Shown: positions 42,846-54,373 of the stretch, in pieces
Position numbering within the stretch: position 1 is the first letter of the stretch
Layout of the letters: each line of letters opens with the position of its first letter
Assembly: GCA_973895155.1 (NCBI GenBank)
Contig: OZ316899.1
Span: 16,058,001-16,122,000 of the forward strand
Source: Marsupella aquatica
Taxonomy: Eukaryota; Marchantiophyta
Length of the DNA: 64,000 bases
Direction of reading: 5' to 3'
Position numbers and translations under genes: made by a program
The notes under the pieces: model-generated
The model's input: the letters and a program-made list of their open reading frames with translations, nothing else
Database searches by the model: none
Told to the model about the DNA's origin: nothing

Positions 42846-44244
42846 TGTTCAAGTTTCAGGTTAGAGTCAAGAATCACCATTTTCAATTTTGATTTTCAAG
42901 AACTGGTCTGTTCAACTTCAACGTTGTCGTGCCAAATGATTTCGGCTCAGGAATGGCTTTTATAGGGGATGATGGACGAGGCCTCCCGGTTGGGTTGCAT
43001 GCATGCTGACTCGGAGGGGCTGCTTGGTTGGATGGATTGAGGTTTGGTGATTGGGTGACTCGTCGTCACCAGGTTTGGTGTTTGGGTGAGTCACCAGGCT
43101 TGGAGTTTGGATGAGCCTCGCTGATGGCAGCTGGCTCAGGCTGGATGGTTGGGTTTCTGATGCTACTTAAGACTTGAGCCTCGGCTCATTGAGGTTGACG
43201 GTTGTCTATTGAGTCGGTTGAGTTACGTTCTGTGAGTTCCGCGTCATTCTGCGGGACTCGGCTGTCGTGCGTCGGTTTTGGAGTTCGGAGTGAGTTTTTG
43301 ATCCAGGCAAGGAGTTTTTGATCCAGGCGGGGAGTTTCTCGAGTCTGGAGTCTCGTTCATCCAGGCGGGAATTTCTCGAGTTTGGAGCCTCTTTGGTCCA
43401 GGCCCGAGTTCCGTGCGAGCTGTTTTAGACTAGTGGAGTAGCTAGTCGAGTTTTGGTTTTGTGAGCTAAGGAGGATAGTTTTTCCGTCAGATTTTGAGTA
43501 GTTAGTCACTCGAGGAGTTCTACCCGACAAGTTAGAGGTAGCGGCCCGCCATAGGGCCAGCTACCAGACTCTTGCGAGCAAGCTCACTTGAGGGCACCTA
43601 TTGTAACCTTTGTGAGAAAAGTAAAAAATTAAAAGGAGTGAGAGTTCGCTCTGAAAAGTGCTTGTCACCTGTCCTGATCGCAGCCAGAAGCGTGTAGTTT
43701 GCCCGAGGAGCCCCTAACTTAAAGTCCACGCGATAACGTCCAGTATGTGCAAAATTCATTGACTTGTACTGAGTAACCAAAAGTTGTAGTAGAACTCCGC
43801 CCGATGGACGTTGTGCCTTTTTGGTCTGTTTGATGTTGATTTGTTTACCCTGCCGCGGGGCTTTTGTGGTGTTAAAATTAGAAAAATCACCCTTTCAAGG
43901 AAAAGTTGTAGCCAAACTTCATAAAGTTAATGGTTGAAGGGATCTTTGATCATCTATGGGATATTTTGAGTAATTGGAGGTTGTCTTGAGACTGGTTTCT
44001 ACTGATCATTGTGCAAATGTCAACCTACACTAGCAAGACAAAACTTGAGACCCCGAGGCAAATACATTTTTGTAGCTTTGCACATGTATCCTTATCCTGA
44101 ACAAGTTTATGGAGTTTATCTTGATGCAAGCTTAAGACAAATTACATAATGGAGTAAGGGAGTACATTGCCACATTTCTCCTTTCCAAATTTCCAAAGGG
44201 AGTTACACTCACAAGAATTCACTTAGGCTTTACATTATAACTCA
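42846..44244. other. Unassigned repeat-rich stretch
   Basis: No supported gene. 43020-43140 has several GTTTGGTG/TTGGGTGAGT repeats. 43310-43420 has three diverged copies of GAGTTTTTGATCCAGGCGGG-like units. 43590-43800 has a promoter- or R-region-like look, with AGTAAAAAATTAAAAGG and a GAGAGTTCGCTCT palindrome. It could be a piece of an LTR, but I found no matching partner or TG...CA pair. Confidence 0.4.
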
Positions 44245-45165
44245 CTAGCTCAATAGCCGTGCGTTGCACAAAAGATGTCATGTCAGCCAAGATGTTGTGT
44301 CGGCCAAGATTTGGTTGAGAAAAAAAATGTCGTGTCGGCCAAGAGGTCATTGAGAAAAAAGATGTTGTGTAGGCCAAGAAGTCGTTGAGACAAAGGATAT
44401 TGTGTCGCGCAGCTAAGAAGTGGTCCAGGAAAAAAATGTCGTGTTGGCCAAGATATCATTGAGGAAAAAAATGTCATGTCGGCCAAGACGTCATTGAGAA
44501 AAAAATGTAGTGTCCGCCAAGGCGTTGTTGAGAGAAACGATGTCGTGTCGACCAAAACATCATTGAGGAAAAATACCCGTGCGTTGCACAAAAGATGTCG
44601 TGTCGCCCAAGATGTTGTTATGTGAAAGATGTCATGAAGTAAACCAATGTCGCCAAGAGGTCATTGAGAAAAAAGATGTTGTGTAGGCCAAGAAGTCGTT
44701 GAGACAAAGGATGTTGTGTCGCGCATCTAAGAAGTGGTCCAGGACAAAAATGTCGTGTCGGCCAAGATGTCATTGAGGAAAACAAATGTCATGTCGGCCA
44801 AGACATCATTGAGAAAAAAAATGTCGTGTCTGCCAAGGCGTTGTTGAGAGAAACGATGTCGTGTCGGCCAAAACATCATTGAGGAAAAATACCCGTGCGT
44901 TGCACAAAAGATGTTGTGTTGCCCAAAATGTTGTTATGTGAAAGATGTCATGAAGTAAAATGATGTCGTGAAGAAAAAAGAAGTCATTTTGCCAAAGATG
45001 TCATTATGTGAAAGATGTCGTTAAGAAAAAGGTGTCATTTTGCCAAAGATATCGTGAAGTAAAAGATGTTACAAGGAAAAAGTTGTCGTTTCACCCAAGT
45101 TGTCGTTATGTAAAATTAGTTGGTAAGTAAAAATTCAAGGAGGGAAGGAGCAAGTCAACCAAGAG
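44245..45165 (-). mobile_element. Helitron 3' end with internal minisatellite (non-autonomous)
   Basis: The minus strand ends in CTAG (44245-44248) followed by a T, and just inside it is the palindrome GTGCAACGCACGGC (44256-44269), the 3' hairpin plus CTRR terminus expected of plant Helitrons. The body consists of AAAAGATGTCGTGTCGGCCAAGA-type units. The matching 5' TC end was not located, so the right boundary is approximate. Confidence 0.65.
44256..45000. repeat. Tandem ~318-bp repeat containing the Helitron hairpin, with ~30-bp subunits
   Basis: The CCGTGCGTTGCACAAAAGATG motif recurs at 44257, 44577 and 44893, spaced 320 and 316 bases, with the intervening sequence closely repeated. Each large unit is built of shorter repeats such as GTCGGCCAAGATGTCATTGAG. 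The Helitron 3' hairpin has thus been amplified with its neighbouring minisatellite. Confidence 0.82.
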
Positions 45166-45701
45166 TCAGGGTTGTCACCACTCGATCCTGGGCTTGATGT
45201 TGTTGTCAGGGCCTGCATCCAAGGGGAAGCATGGTTTTTTTGGTCCTTTTCCTTTGTCCTTGTCTTTTTCTTTTTCTTGTTTTCTTTTGTTTTTTTACCC
45301 AAATTGCCCCTGCATTTGAATGATGGCCACTCTATAAATTGGCGCCTATTTGAATGACAATCACTCTATACTGGACGAGGGGCTGCCCTACATTGCGAGT
45401 GTGCCCCTCACTTGACACCTTGCCATCAACGCTCGTGCCATACATTTCACTATGTTTTTGGGCCTTATTATTTTTATTTTTTGACATTGAAAATGACAGT
45501 GCAAATGACTATAAAAATCACCACAAATATTGGAAGAATTTTTTTTTAATGATTAGTGTATGTAATACTCTATTACACAAAACTTGCATGTGAGTATGTA
45601 CAATACTTACTACCATGGATCATGGAGGGAGTATTAGAATTGATCCTCGTGCATTTGTGTTAAAGTCTTTCACTTTTTGTTTTGTGTCTTATGATTATTT
45701 A
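45166..45701. other. Intervening stretch between two Helitron 3' ends
   Basis: No gene is supported. There is a T/C-rich run (45230-45300), a duplicated CACTCTATA motif (45329 and 45363), and CATGGAGGGAGTATTA (45622-45637), which resembles the inverted-repeat ends of some plant MITEs, though no partner end was found. It probably includes the 5' end of the left Helitron. Confidence 0.4.
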
Positions 45702-45719
45702 CTAGCCCCATGCCCGTGC

Positions 45720-46110
45720 ATTGCACGAAAGATGTCGAGTGATAAAAAGATGTTGAGTGATATAAATATGTCGAGGTGGTAAAAGGATTTCCAGTGATAA
45801 ACAAATGTCGAGTGATATAAATATGTCGAGGTGATAAAAGGATGTCAAGTGATATAAATATGTCGAGGTGATAAAAGGATGTCCAATGATAAACAGATGT
45901 CGAGTGATATAAATATGTCGAGGTGATACAAGGATCTTGAGGTGATAAAAGGATGTCCAGGGATAAACAAATGTCGAGTGATATAAATATGTTGAGATAA
46001 AAGGATGTTGAGTGATACAAAGAAGTCGAGTGATAAAACATGTTGAGATGAGCAAAAGATATTGAGATGAGTAAAACATGTCCATGAGAGAAAAAATGTT
46101 TGAGCGAGGC
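45720..46110. repeat. Minisatellite next to the 3' end of the RepHel Helitron
   Basis: About fifteen imperfect units built on GATGTCGAGTGATATAAATA and GTCGAGGTGATAAAAGGATG. Like the neighbouring Helitron, the array begins directly inside the 3' hairpin and shares the AAAGATGTCG core. Confidence 0.85.
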
Positions 46111-46214
46111 ACAAATGTCATGGGATATGGGAAGCATGATGAAAATGAAATACATGCTTAAATACAAATTATATGAAGACATTGATACCATACTCATGCC
46201 AACTTTATTCGCGT

Positions 46215-47826
46215 TCAATAAAGAACTTCATCATATACAACATTTTTGGTCAACCCTGCATGACCCTCCTCGGAATCTGGAAGCAAAACCTTAATACTTC
46301 TAGGCAATGTTGCTCTTGAGAATGCTACGTACAACTGGGCGTGACTAAAAACAGGTTTTGAAAGCTGCAACCCTACATGTTCTATAGTTTGACCTTGAGC
46401 CTTGTTGATGGTCATCGCATATGCCACTCGGATGGGAAACTGGACCATATGTAATATAAAAGGAAGTGATTCATCAGACGTCAATGGAATGTGTGGGATG
46501 AACGTAATAGTTCCGGCATATTTTCCTGCAAGGACTCGTGCCTCAATGACACGACGATTCATGGATCTCACAATGAGCCTTGTGCCATTACATAATCCAA
46601 GTGAGTGATCTATATTCCTTAGCAAGATTATAGGGCATCCAACCTTCAATACTAGCTTGTGAGGTGGTAAACCACTCGGTGTTAGCGTATTCAAGAACTC
46701 CATAGGATAAAAATTCTCCCCTTCCAGTTGATCTGGACAATCAACGCTTAAAAACTCCTTTGACTCCCCAAGAAGTCCTTCTAGAATGCAATTGTTGATT
46801 TTGAGCGCCTCATTGTTGGTTGGCGCCAGGATAGTTCTCTTGCTTAAGAACTTATCATCCACGTTCAAAAGAGATGGGTAGATTGCACTAATCAAAGATT
46901 CCACACGTCCTCCCTCCACCACCATAGACTCCGGACATGTAATAAGGTTATTTGAAGGTCCTTGCTTTGGGAGTTTGTCATCGCCCAATGCAAGAAGCCA
47001 CTATGCAAATGTCAGATTGCCAAACTCAGGAGATGCCAAAGTTCCTCTTGCCCGCATATTTTTTGTTAGTTTATACATTTCTATACTATTCCAGATGTAA
47101 GATTTCTTCAAACACGACCCCACAATCTCCGGACAATGTCATGTAGCGTTCTATCCAACGCCTCAACACCATGCCGATGGATCATGAGTGCTTCATCCCA
47201 TAAGATAAAAGTTGCCCTCCGTAACAGTCCACCAAGGTTAGATTGTTTTTGAACAACACATGTTGATGTTGAGATCGGTTTCAATGGAAGCTTGAATTGT
47301 GAGTGCGCCCTCCATTTAACAAAAGACCTACAATACCTGAGGAAGCCACAGCCAATGCCACATCCCCATCAGCACTCACTCTCCTCAATAGAATATTCTC
47401 CACAAATGTTTTGCCTGTCCCCCCTGGCCCATCAACAAAAAATGTTCCTCCATCTCAAGCCCTCACTTCTGCAAGTATTGCAGTGTAGGCTGCCCTTTGG
47501 CCATTGTTTAACAACGGCTCTTGTTCTGCAAGTTGTTGAGGAAGTACATCAATCGGGTGGCATGTCTCCTCCCGTATCAAGCGATTCCTATTTTCCGGTT
47601 CTTCAAAAAATTGCACACTTGGAACCGGAAGACCAAACCCCAACAATGTTTTACCAATACTTTTCAAAGCCTCATTGATCAAATATAGGGCAAAGCTTTG
47701 TTGTTGCTCCTCAATGGGATCCAAAAAACCCATTGAGCTCTGAAGACAATAACAACAATCATCGCTCAAATTCGATGCATGTTGGGTCCATAGGTCACAC
47801 GGTCTAGCAACACCTCCACATAACAT
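46215..47826 (-). pseudogene. Helitron helicase (PIF1-like), C-terminal two thirds of RepHel
   Basis: Reading on the minus strand: an N-terminal segment (47826-47455, LLNNGQRAAYTAILAEVRA), then Walker A VDGPGGTGKTF (about 47420-47455) and Walker B-like FILWDEALMI (about 47190-47225). The ORF 46988-46215 has TILAPTNNEALKINNCILEG, VGCPIILLRNIDHSLGLCNG, and motif VI region AYAMTINKAQGQTIEHVGLQ with LYVAFSRAT. These are the superfamily 1B helicase motifs of Helitron transposase, which unwind the strand transferred by Rep. The segment between Walker A and 46988 has frame breaks. Confidence 0.85.
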
Positions 47827-47844
47827 GATTGTGATGAATAGTTG

Positions 47845-48420
47845 TCAAAGTTGTGTGCCCGTCTGCATACCAGCCGCTTCTTGAAGACATCTATCCCATT
47901 CTTCATCGTTCTCGTACAAACCCCAAGCAAGAGCCGTTGCCTGAAAAGTTGGGTATACAATGCCCTCAAAAGTCCTAAGGTCAACGAATGATGTTGCACC
48001 TTTGATATGAAGTAGAAGTGCTTGCAAGTAGTATCGTTCCCCCGCAGCAGGTGGCACAAAATACATCCTTCCAATGCTAAACCCCCTTCTTCGAGGAGTC
48101 CATGCACGCATTGTCGGATTCCATACAAAGCCATGAGGGAAGTTTGTATACAGAATCTGCCTAGGGTGTTCGTGCAAAGCATTTGCTTTGAACCACCCAG
48201 CTAGAGTTGTATCCCTATGAGATTCTTGTTGGACCACATCAATGATTTCAGAATCTTCATGAAACATAATTGATTGTTCCCCCTCGCAATGCACCTACAG
48301 CCGTTGCACCAAAGTACTACTCTCCGACATTTCAAACTGATTAATCCGCCATACTCCTTCTGCAACAGACACATACCTGGCATCTAAATGCTCTTTTATT
48401 TCATCACGTGCTCTACGGTC
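47845..48420 (-). pseudogene. Middle region of Helitron RepHel
   Basis: The ORF 48294-47845 contains FVWNPTMRAWTPRRRGFSIG and RMYFVPPAAGERYYLQALLL, a conserved stretch between Rep and helicase in plant Helitrons. Ahead of it, 48410-48300 reads in the same family pattern (EIKEHLDARYVSVAEGVWRI). A frameshift near 48420 separates it from Rep. Confidence 0.8.
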
Positions 48421-49225
48421 TCCATTGTTGCTTTATCATGCCCTTTGTAGCAGTACTTATATAATACTTAATGGTTTTGATAGAGCAACATATCTCCACG
48501 TTAATATGAGCGTTGTATTTCATGCTCAAATATGGACTATGAGGAACAACCCACCTATTATCAAACTTAAACCCACTTCTGTCCTTTGTGAAATTGCGCC
48601 CATCATCTTGATGCTGATACATGGGATACCCATCATCCCCCAAAACTGTTTCAATTGAAAATGGTCGAGGGTAGCCCTTGCTACATTGTCCGTCAACCAC
48701 GCAAGGCGAGTTGGGGTACCCCCTACCACATGGTCCATGCATCATGCATTTTGTTATAGTCTGAAATAATTGCGGATACACCCTCACGTCCGGAATCTCT
48801 ACAGAAACTAATTGGTCCACCAACTCCGGCGCGCATAGTTTATGGCGTTCAACCAATTTGATCAAAATGTGGGCATGCGGAAAACCCCTCTTTTGAAACT
48901 CGATGACATACATAGAGGCAACAGGTCTACCTAAGACCCTTGCACGAATGTCCGCCAAAACTACCTTCAACTTGAGTTTGAATACGCGAGCAACAATGTC
49001 ATCCCGATCGGCCAGGGTTTGATAGGGGTAGCACTCCGCTCTGACTTCTGGCCATTCAGGATTGCATGTAAATGTGGTAAAAAGGCCAGGGGGACCATAC
49101 GGGCGTACAACGGCCATGGCATCTTGGTGTGCCTGCATCATTGCGGGCACTACCCCCATATGAGGACGGAAAAATGTAGGTCCTACCCACATCACCTGCA
49201 CGTGCATCTCCATCTTGAACTGCAT
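48413..49225 (-). pseudogene. Helitron Rep (HUH endonuclease) domain
   Basis: A 270-codon ORF includes PGLFTTFTCNPEWPEV, EFQKRGFPHAHILI (the HUH metal-binding motif, H-A-H) and KCMMHGPCGRGYPNSPCVV (Cys-rich segment). After NAHINVEICCSIK comes IKYYISTATKG, where related proteins have a tyrosine-rich motif. Here the catalytic tyrosines appear altered. In active elements Rep nicks and joins single strands for rolling-circle transposition. Confidence 0.85.
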
Positions 49226-49319
49226 CTTGAAGCCCTTGATATAGTTCCGTGCACAACTTTTTTTGATTGTTGAAAATGTAGGTCAGTCGCGTTTGATCTA
49301 TACTTAAACGCGGCCTCCT

Positions 49320-49660
49320 CTCCCCAATGGAAGGCCCAATGCATGCTTGTCGTTTTGCATGTGGGGCTGTTTTTGAAAATATTGGATCATTTTGTTGGTC
49401 ACATTTTTTGGGCGGTGATCCATTCTTGTGGCTATCACCAATGGTATGCCCATGCTCGTGGTCACCCCCCCATCCGTGCCCTCCTCTCCCCAATGCTCGT
49501 CGTTTCCCATGCAGGGCTGTTTCTCACTCACCTATGGTCCCCTTACATATGTTTTTGGGGTCCTGCCACCCCCGGACCACCTCTGCCAATGCATTTTTGG
49601 CCCTCAACCCAAAAAATACACGTAAAATGATGCGTGGTGCTACGTGAGTGACTAACTTAA
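49320..49660. repeat. LTR-like fragment related to the D LTR
   Basis: About 49537-49612 (CATATGTTTTTGGGG, CCTGCCACCCCCGGACCACC, TTTTGGCCCTCAACCC) parallels 7025-7100 of the D LTR. An internal direct repeat (CCTCCTCTCCCCAATG at 49312 and 49482) precedes it. It is truncated by the copia element at 49704. No coding content. Confidence 0.5.
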
Positions 49661-49703
49661 ATTGGTGCGGCTTGACTACCACTGCCGCAATCCGTGCGTG
49701 GAC

Positions 49704-50067
49704 TGTTGGGATATGATCTAGACCGAACGAGACAGCGTCAACGCATGTGAACAACATCCATAGACTCCGACAATTGAAGTACGTGGTTCACCCCGTCTGG
49801 GCTACGTCCATGGCCGTGAGAGAAATCCAGTAATACACACCTATTACATCCGCCATAGCCAGCGTGCTAGAGCTCCTCCTCTCACTCCCTCACTCTGTCT
49901 TCTAAGGAGTGAACCTTCAAATGTGAGCACAAGTTTGTGTTACCCTTGGGTATACCCCCTCCCATGGTCTATGGGAACCTGGAACTCAAACTAGTGCTAT
50001 CCTAGTATAGTGAAGTCTAGCTAGTACTATGGAAGTATATAGGTTATACTAGAGGCATAACCTAACA
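49704..50067 (-). repeat. 3' LTR of the copia element
   Basis: 364 bp, matching 55537-55891 except for a few small indels near 49755-49785 and scattered substitutions. Contains the TGTT...AACA ends. Copia-type LTRs are commonly this short. Confidence 0.92.
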
Positions 50068-50080
50068 AACTCCCCCTTGA
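50068..50080 (-). promoter_or_regulatory. Polypurine tract of the copia element
   Basis: On the minus strand TCAAGGGGGAGTT lies directly before the 3' LTR. Plus-strand DNA synthesis is primed from such a tract. Confidence 0.75.
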
Positions 50081-50408
50081 CTCTAGTCCTCAGCTAACTA
50101 CTTGGTAGTGTTACTTCTAACTATCCGTATGAATCTCCTCGAGAAGTTATAGAAGGTAAAACCAATGAGTTTTCCCTCTATACCTGAGAGCTAACTAGAA
50201 CTAAACCATAGCTGACAAAGTGTTAGATAGAGCAGACATACTTAGAAATAAACTACCTACCTAATACTAGCTCTTGTTACCCATATGTATCTCCTCGGGA
50301 AATTCTAGACAGAAAACCTATGTTCCCCCCTTCTCCATGAGGGTTAACTAGAATTAGACCGTAGCCGGTACATACCGGATAGAGAATACGTATACAAGAA
50401 AACTAACA

Positions 50409-51959
50409 CTAAGCATCCTTGTGCAAAATTTGAAGCCTTGCACAATGCTCCGTGAAGTTAGCCAAAGGAATGACTTTGGTTAACATATCAGCAGGATTGA
50501 GTTTTCCATCAATCTTGATTAACTCAATCTCTTTCTCAGCAACAGCTTGCCTGAGAAAATGATACCTGATATCAATGTGCTTTACCCTGCCATGCGTCAC
50601 TTGGTTTGCCGCAATATGTATAGCACTGTTGCTATCACAATGAAGATCCACTTATTTTTGTGGAATCCCCAAATCATGAGCCAACTTCCCCAACCAAATA
50701 GCCTCCTTTGCTGCCTCTGCTGCTGCTACATACTCAGCTTCAGTAGATGACTGAGATATGCACTTCTGCTTCATGGATCTCCAACTTACACATCCTCTTG
50801 CCAACGTGAAAGAATACCTTGTAGTAGACTTTCGTTGATCCAAATCACCACCGTAGTCTGAATCCACATATCCAACAAGAGACATCGCATTGTTTGAATG
50901 TGCATCAAACAACAAACCAACCTTAGATGTGTCGTGTAAGTACCTTAGAATCCATTTGACTGCTTCCCAATGTACCTTCCCTGGGTTAGCCATGTACCTA
51001 CTCACCACACCCACAGCATGCGCTATGTCTGGTCGAGTACTAACCATAAGGTACATCAAACTGCCCACTGCATTGTCGTAAGGAACCTTAGACATCAACC
51101 CCTTTTCAATTGCATCTGTGGGACAAGATGCGGTCGAAAGCTTGAAATGTGCAGCCAGAGGAGTAGTTACATCCTTAGCACTTGCCATGTTGAACTTAGC
51201 AAGTACCTTCTTCGTATACTTACTCTGCGTTAGCCACAATTTCCCCTTCTTCCTGTCTCTATGAATCTCCATCCCAAGTATGCGTCTGGCTGAACCTAAA
51301 TCCTTCATACTAAACTCTGAGCTCAACTAAGTTTTGAGTTTAATAATCTCTGCCATATCCTTGGCAACAATGAGCATATCATCCACATAAAGGACCAGAA
51401 TAATGAAACCAAACACTGCATTGCTTACCTTCTTCATGTAGACACAACAGTCATATTCACTCTGAACAAAGCCAAGTGACAACATAAAGGTATAAAACCT
51501 CTTGTTCCACTGCCTTGGACTTTGTTTCAGACCGTAAAGCGATTTCAACAGCTTACACACCAAGTGCTCCCTACCCTTAGCCACAAATCCTTGTGGCTGC
51601 CTCATGAATATCAACTCATCTAGTAGTCCATACAAAAAAGCTGTGACTACATCCATCTGCTCCATGCACAGATCAAACTGAACAACCAATGCCATAATCA
51701 AGCGCAAAGTAGCCATCGCTACTGCTGGTGATAAGACCTCATTATAGTCCACACCCTTCCTTTGGGTGAATCCCTTGGCCACAAGCCTGACCTTGTAGAT
51801 CTTCTCTGCATGTTCAGAAGTGCCATCCTTCTTCTTGAACACCCACTTGCTGTCAATGACCTGTTTACCTTCAACAAGCTCAACCAACTCCCAAGTCTTG
51901 TTCTTATGCAGTGACTGCATCTCTGTTTGCATGGCAGCACTCCATTGTGCTTTATCCAT
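50409..51959 (-). pseudogene. Reverse transcriptase-RNase H of the copia element
   Basis: One frame with a TAG (51327) and a TAA (50652). RT motifs: TWELVELVEGKQVIDSKWVF, KVRLVAKGFTQRKGVDY, MDVVTAFLYGLLDE (copia usually D-V-K-T-A-F-L-x-G), LYGLKQSPRQWNKR and the catalytic LVLYVDDMLIV (YVDD). RNase H: YVDSDYGGDLDQRKSTTRYS, CVSWRSMKQKCISQSSTEAE, LHCDSNSAIHIAANQVTHGR. Apart from the stops the motifs are well preserved. Confidence 0.92.
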
Positions 51960-53580
51960 AGAAGACCTTCACCATCTTCTGTAAACATAACGGCTCCAGA
52001 ATCATCAATATCATCATCACTCTCCAACTGGTCTGAGGGAGACCATGTACCATACCTTTTTGGAGCTTGAATTGGCTGTGAAGATGACCGCCTAGATGAC
52101 TCACCCACACCAGGAGCAACTGATTCTCCACTAACTATAGTTGCTGGTACTAGTGCCAATGGTACCGTCGGTGCTGGTGTTGGTCCATGAGCATACTCAT
52201 GCTCAATCTCTCCCTCAATCGTGTCAACATCAGGACTATGTGGAATTTCTTCCCCCTCCTTCAATGATGGACCTTCATTGAAGGTAACATCCCTGCTGAC
52301 TACCAACTTCTGCGCCTCTGGGTCCCAAAGACGATACCATTTTACTCCCTTCTGGTAGCCAAGAAACACACATTTCACAGACTTTGGGTCAAGCTTATTC
52401 CGGGAAACTGGAGGCAACAACGCATATGCCTCACATCCAAACACACGCAACCTCGTGTAATCTGCAGGTCTCTTGTGCCACATCTCAAACGGAGTCTTAA
52501 GACCAATACTGCTAACTGGAGACAATGTTAGCAGGTAAGTTGCTGTGTTGACAGCTTCAGCCCAAAAGATCTTTGATAGACCTGCTTGGCTTAACATACT
52601 TCTGTACCTCTCCAATAGTATCATGTTCAGCTTCTCAGAAACACCATTCTGTTGAGGAGTATATGCATTGGTCAAATGTCGGGTAATGCCTTCACGCTCT
52701 AAATAGAGATGAAACTCATTAGAGATATACTCACCTCCATTGTCTGAATGAAAAAATTTCACCTTCTTCCCTCTTTGTGTCTCAACCTGCATCTTCCACT
52801 TCTTGAAGATTGAGAACACCTCAGACTTCTCACGCATAAAGTACACCTAGATCATCCTCGAATAATCATCAATAAAAGATACGTAATACTTCATTCCTGA
52901 CATTGAGAGCTCAGGTGATTCCCACACATAAGAATGTATGTAATCCAAAATATCTTTAGAGGTATGACTGGCTGCTGAGAAACTTACACAATGCTGCTTA
53001 CCAAGGACACAGTGCTGACAAAATCCCAACTTGCACGATTTTGCATCTGGCAAGAGATTCTGTTTGCACAACACATTCAGCCCTTTCTCACTCATGTGAC
53101 CTAATCGTGCATGCCACAATCGTGTCTGATCCACCTCTGATGAAACTGCATTGGCACTACCAAGAATTGTGGTGCCTACCAAGATATATAGATTACCTTG
53201 CTTCCTACCTTCCATCACCGCTAGAGGACCATGTGTGACCCTCAAAACTCCATTGGTTGTACTCCATTGACAACCAGATGTGTCCAATGCTCCCAAAGAG
53301 ATCAAATTTCGCTTCAAATCTGGAATGTGACGAACGTTTGTCAATGTACGCACAATTCCATCAAACATTTGAATGCACACTGTACCTATGCCAATGACTT
53401 GACAGGGTTGATCATTCCCCATCAAGACGTTCCCTGATTTTGGCTCATAGGTGCAAAAGACCTCCTTGTCATGGCACATATGAAAGGAACATGCAGAATC
53501 TAAAATCCACTCCGGTCTCCCACCTTGGGAATCGGTACATAAGGCAAAACCAGCATCATCATCAGTAGTAACAAAACTCG
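51960..53580 (-). pseudogene. Protease-integrase of the copia element
   Basis: The protease part contains WILDSACSFHMC, in which the usual D-S-G-A active site reads D-S-A-C, just upstream of the ORF at 53479. The integrase has the zinc domain LWHARLGHMSEKGL...CQHCVLGKQ (HHCC), and the core D in SFIDDYSRM, D in FFHSDNGGEYIS and E in PQQNGVSEKLN. It ends with the GKxPFE-like TPFEMWHKR and VFGCEAYALLPP. A TAG at 52847 falls in the core just after DDYSRMI. A frameshift near 51960 separates this from RT. Confidence 0.9.
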
Positions 53581-53584
53581 TCTG

Positions 53585-54373
53585 ACTTTATATGCTACCA
53601 CCACTCTTGCAATTCCTTTTAATGTGGCCCTTCTGACCACATTTCTAGCACTCAACACCCTTCGAGTCACGTGACTTCGATCTAGCCTTGGTTTTACCAG
53701 AGGAGCCTGTAAAACGCTCTCGTGACCTGCCCCTGGTAACTGCTAGTGCTGATCCAGATGAAGAAGAAGAACCGTTGTGTATCTTCTTTCGCATTTTGTC
53801 TGACAGTAGAGTGTTCACTGTCTCATCATAGGTCAATGTAGTCTTGCCATACAAGATTGTCTGGACCAGGTTCTCATATGAGCGTGGCAAGGAAGTAAGC
53901 AAATGAAGGGCCTTTTTCTCATCCTCCACCTTCTCATTGAGACTCGCCAACTCTGCAACGATTAAATTAAAACCATCAATATGTTCGTGCATAGTTTTAC
54001 CTTCAGCCATCTTGAAGTTCATCAACTTCAAGCTCGTGTATAGTCGATTTGTCAATGACATCAGCTTCAGTCGATCCCACAGCTTTGTAACTGTGTCCTC
54101 CGTCATAACCTGAAGTAAAACTTCAGGTGCCAAGTGGAGCCTAATCAAACTGAGAGCACGATTGCCAATCTCTTTCCACTCCTCATCGGTCATGGAGGAT
54201 GGCTTGGTGCTGAATGCTGAACCCAAGCCCTGGGAAACAAGAACGTCCTTCATTTGTACTTTCCATAACGTGAAGTTATTGCGCCCGATGAATTTCTCCA
54301 CTTCATACTTTGCACTGGTCACCTTCCGGGATGCCATGACAATGTCCCCTACTCTTACATGCAATGTATTCAA
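53585..54373 (-). pseudogene. gag of the copia element
   Basis: A UBN2-type copia gag: YEVEKFIGRNNFTLWKVQMK, LYTSLKLMNFKMAEGKTMHE, LLTSLPRSYENLVQTILYGK. A basic linker leads to a zinc knuckle whose first Cys is followed directly by TAG (53645), then KCGQKGHIKRNC. The stop therefore sits inside the CCHC motif. A TAA (about 53587) follows before protease. Confidence 0.9.

Larger units (their letters stand above)
45702..49300 (-). mobile_element. Helitron encoding a Rep-helicase, minus strand
   Basis: The 3' end on the minus strand is CGTGCAATGCACGGGC...GGGGCTAG followed by T (45702-45724): hairpin, CTAG and target T. Inside are a minisatellite (45720-46110) and then, on the minus strand, helicase and Rep domains of a RepHel transposase (46215-49225). 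The 5' TC terminus lies right of 49225 and was not identified, so the end given is approximate. Frameshifts make it a decayed autonomous copy. Confidence 0.8.

Noticed and set aside
43598-43800. Possible LTR end between 42846 and 44244
   Set aside because: No second copy, no TG...CA pair and no primer site was found, so no element is claimed.
44256-46110. Regularly spaced repeats resembling a CRISPR array
   Set aside because: Units are contiguous and imperfect without unique spacers, in a plant genome beside Helitron hairpins. They are minisatellites.
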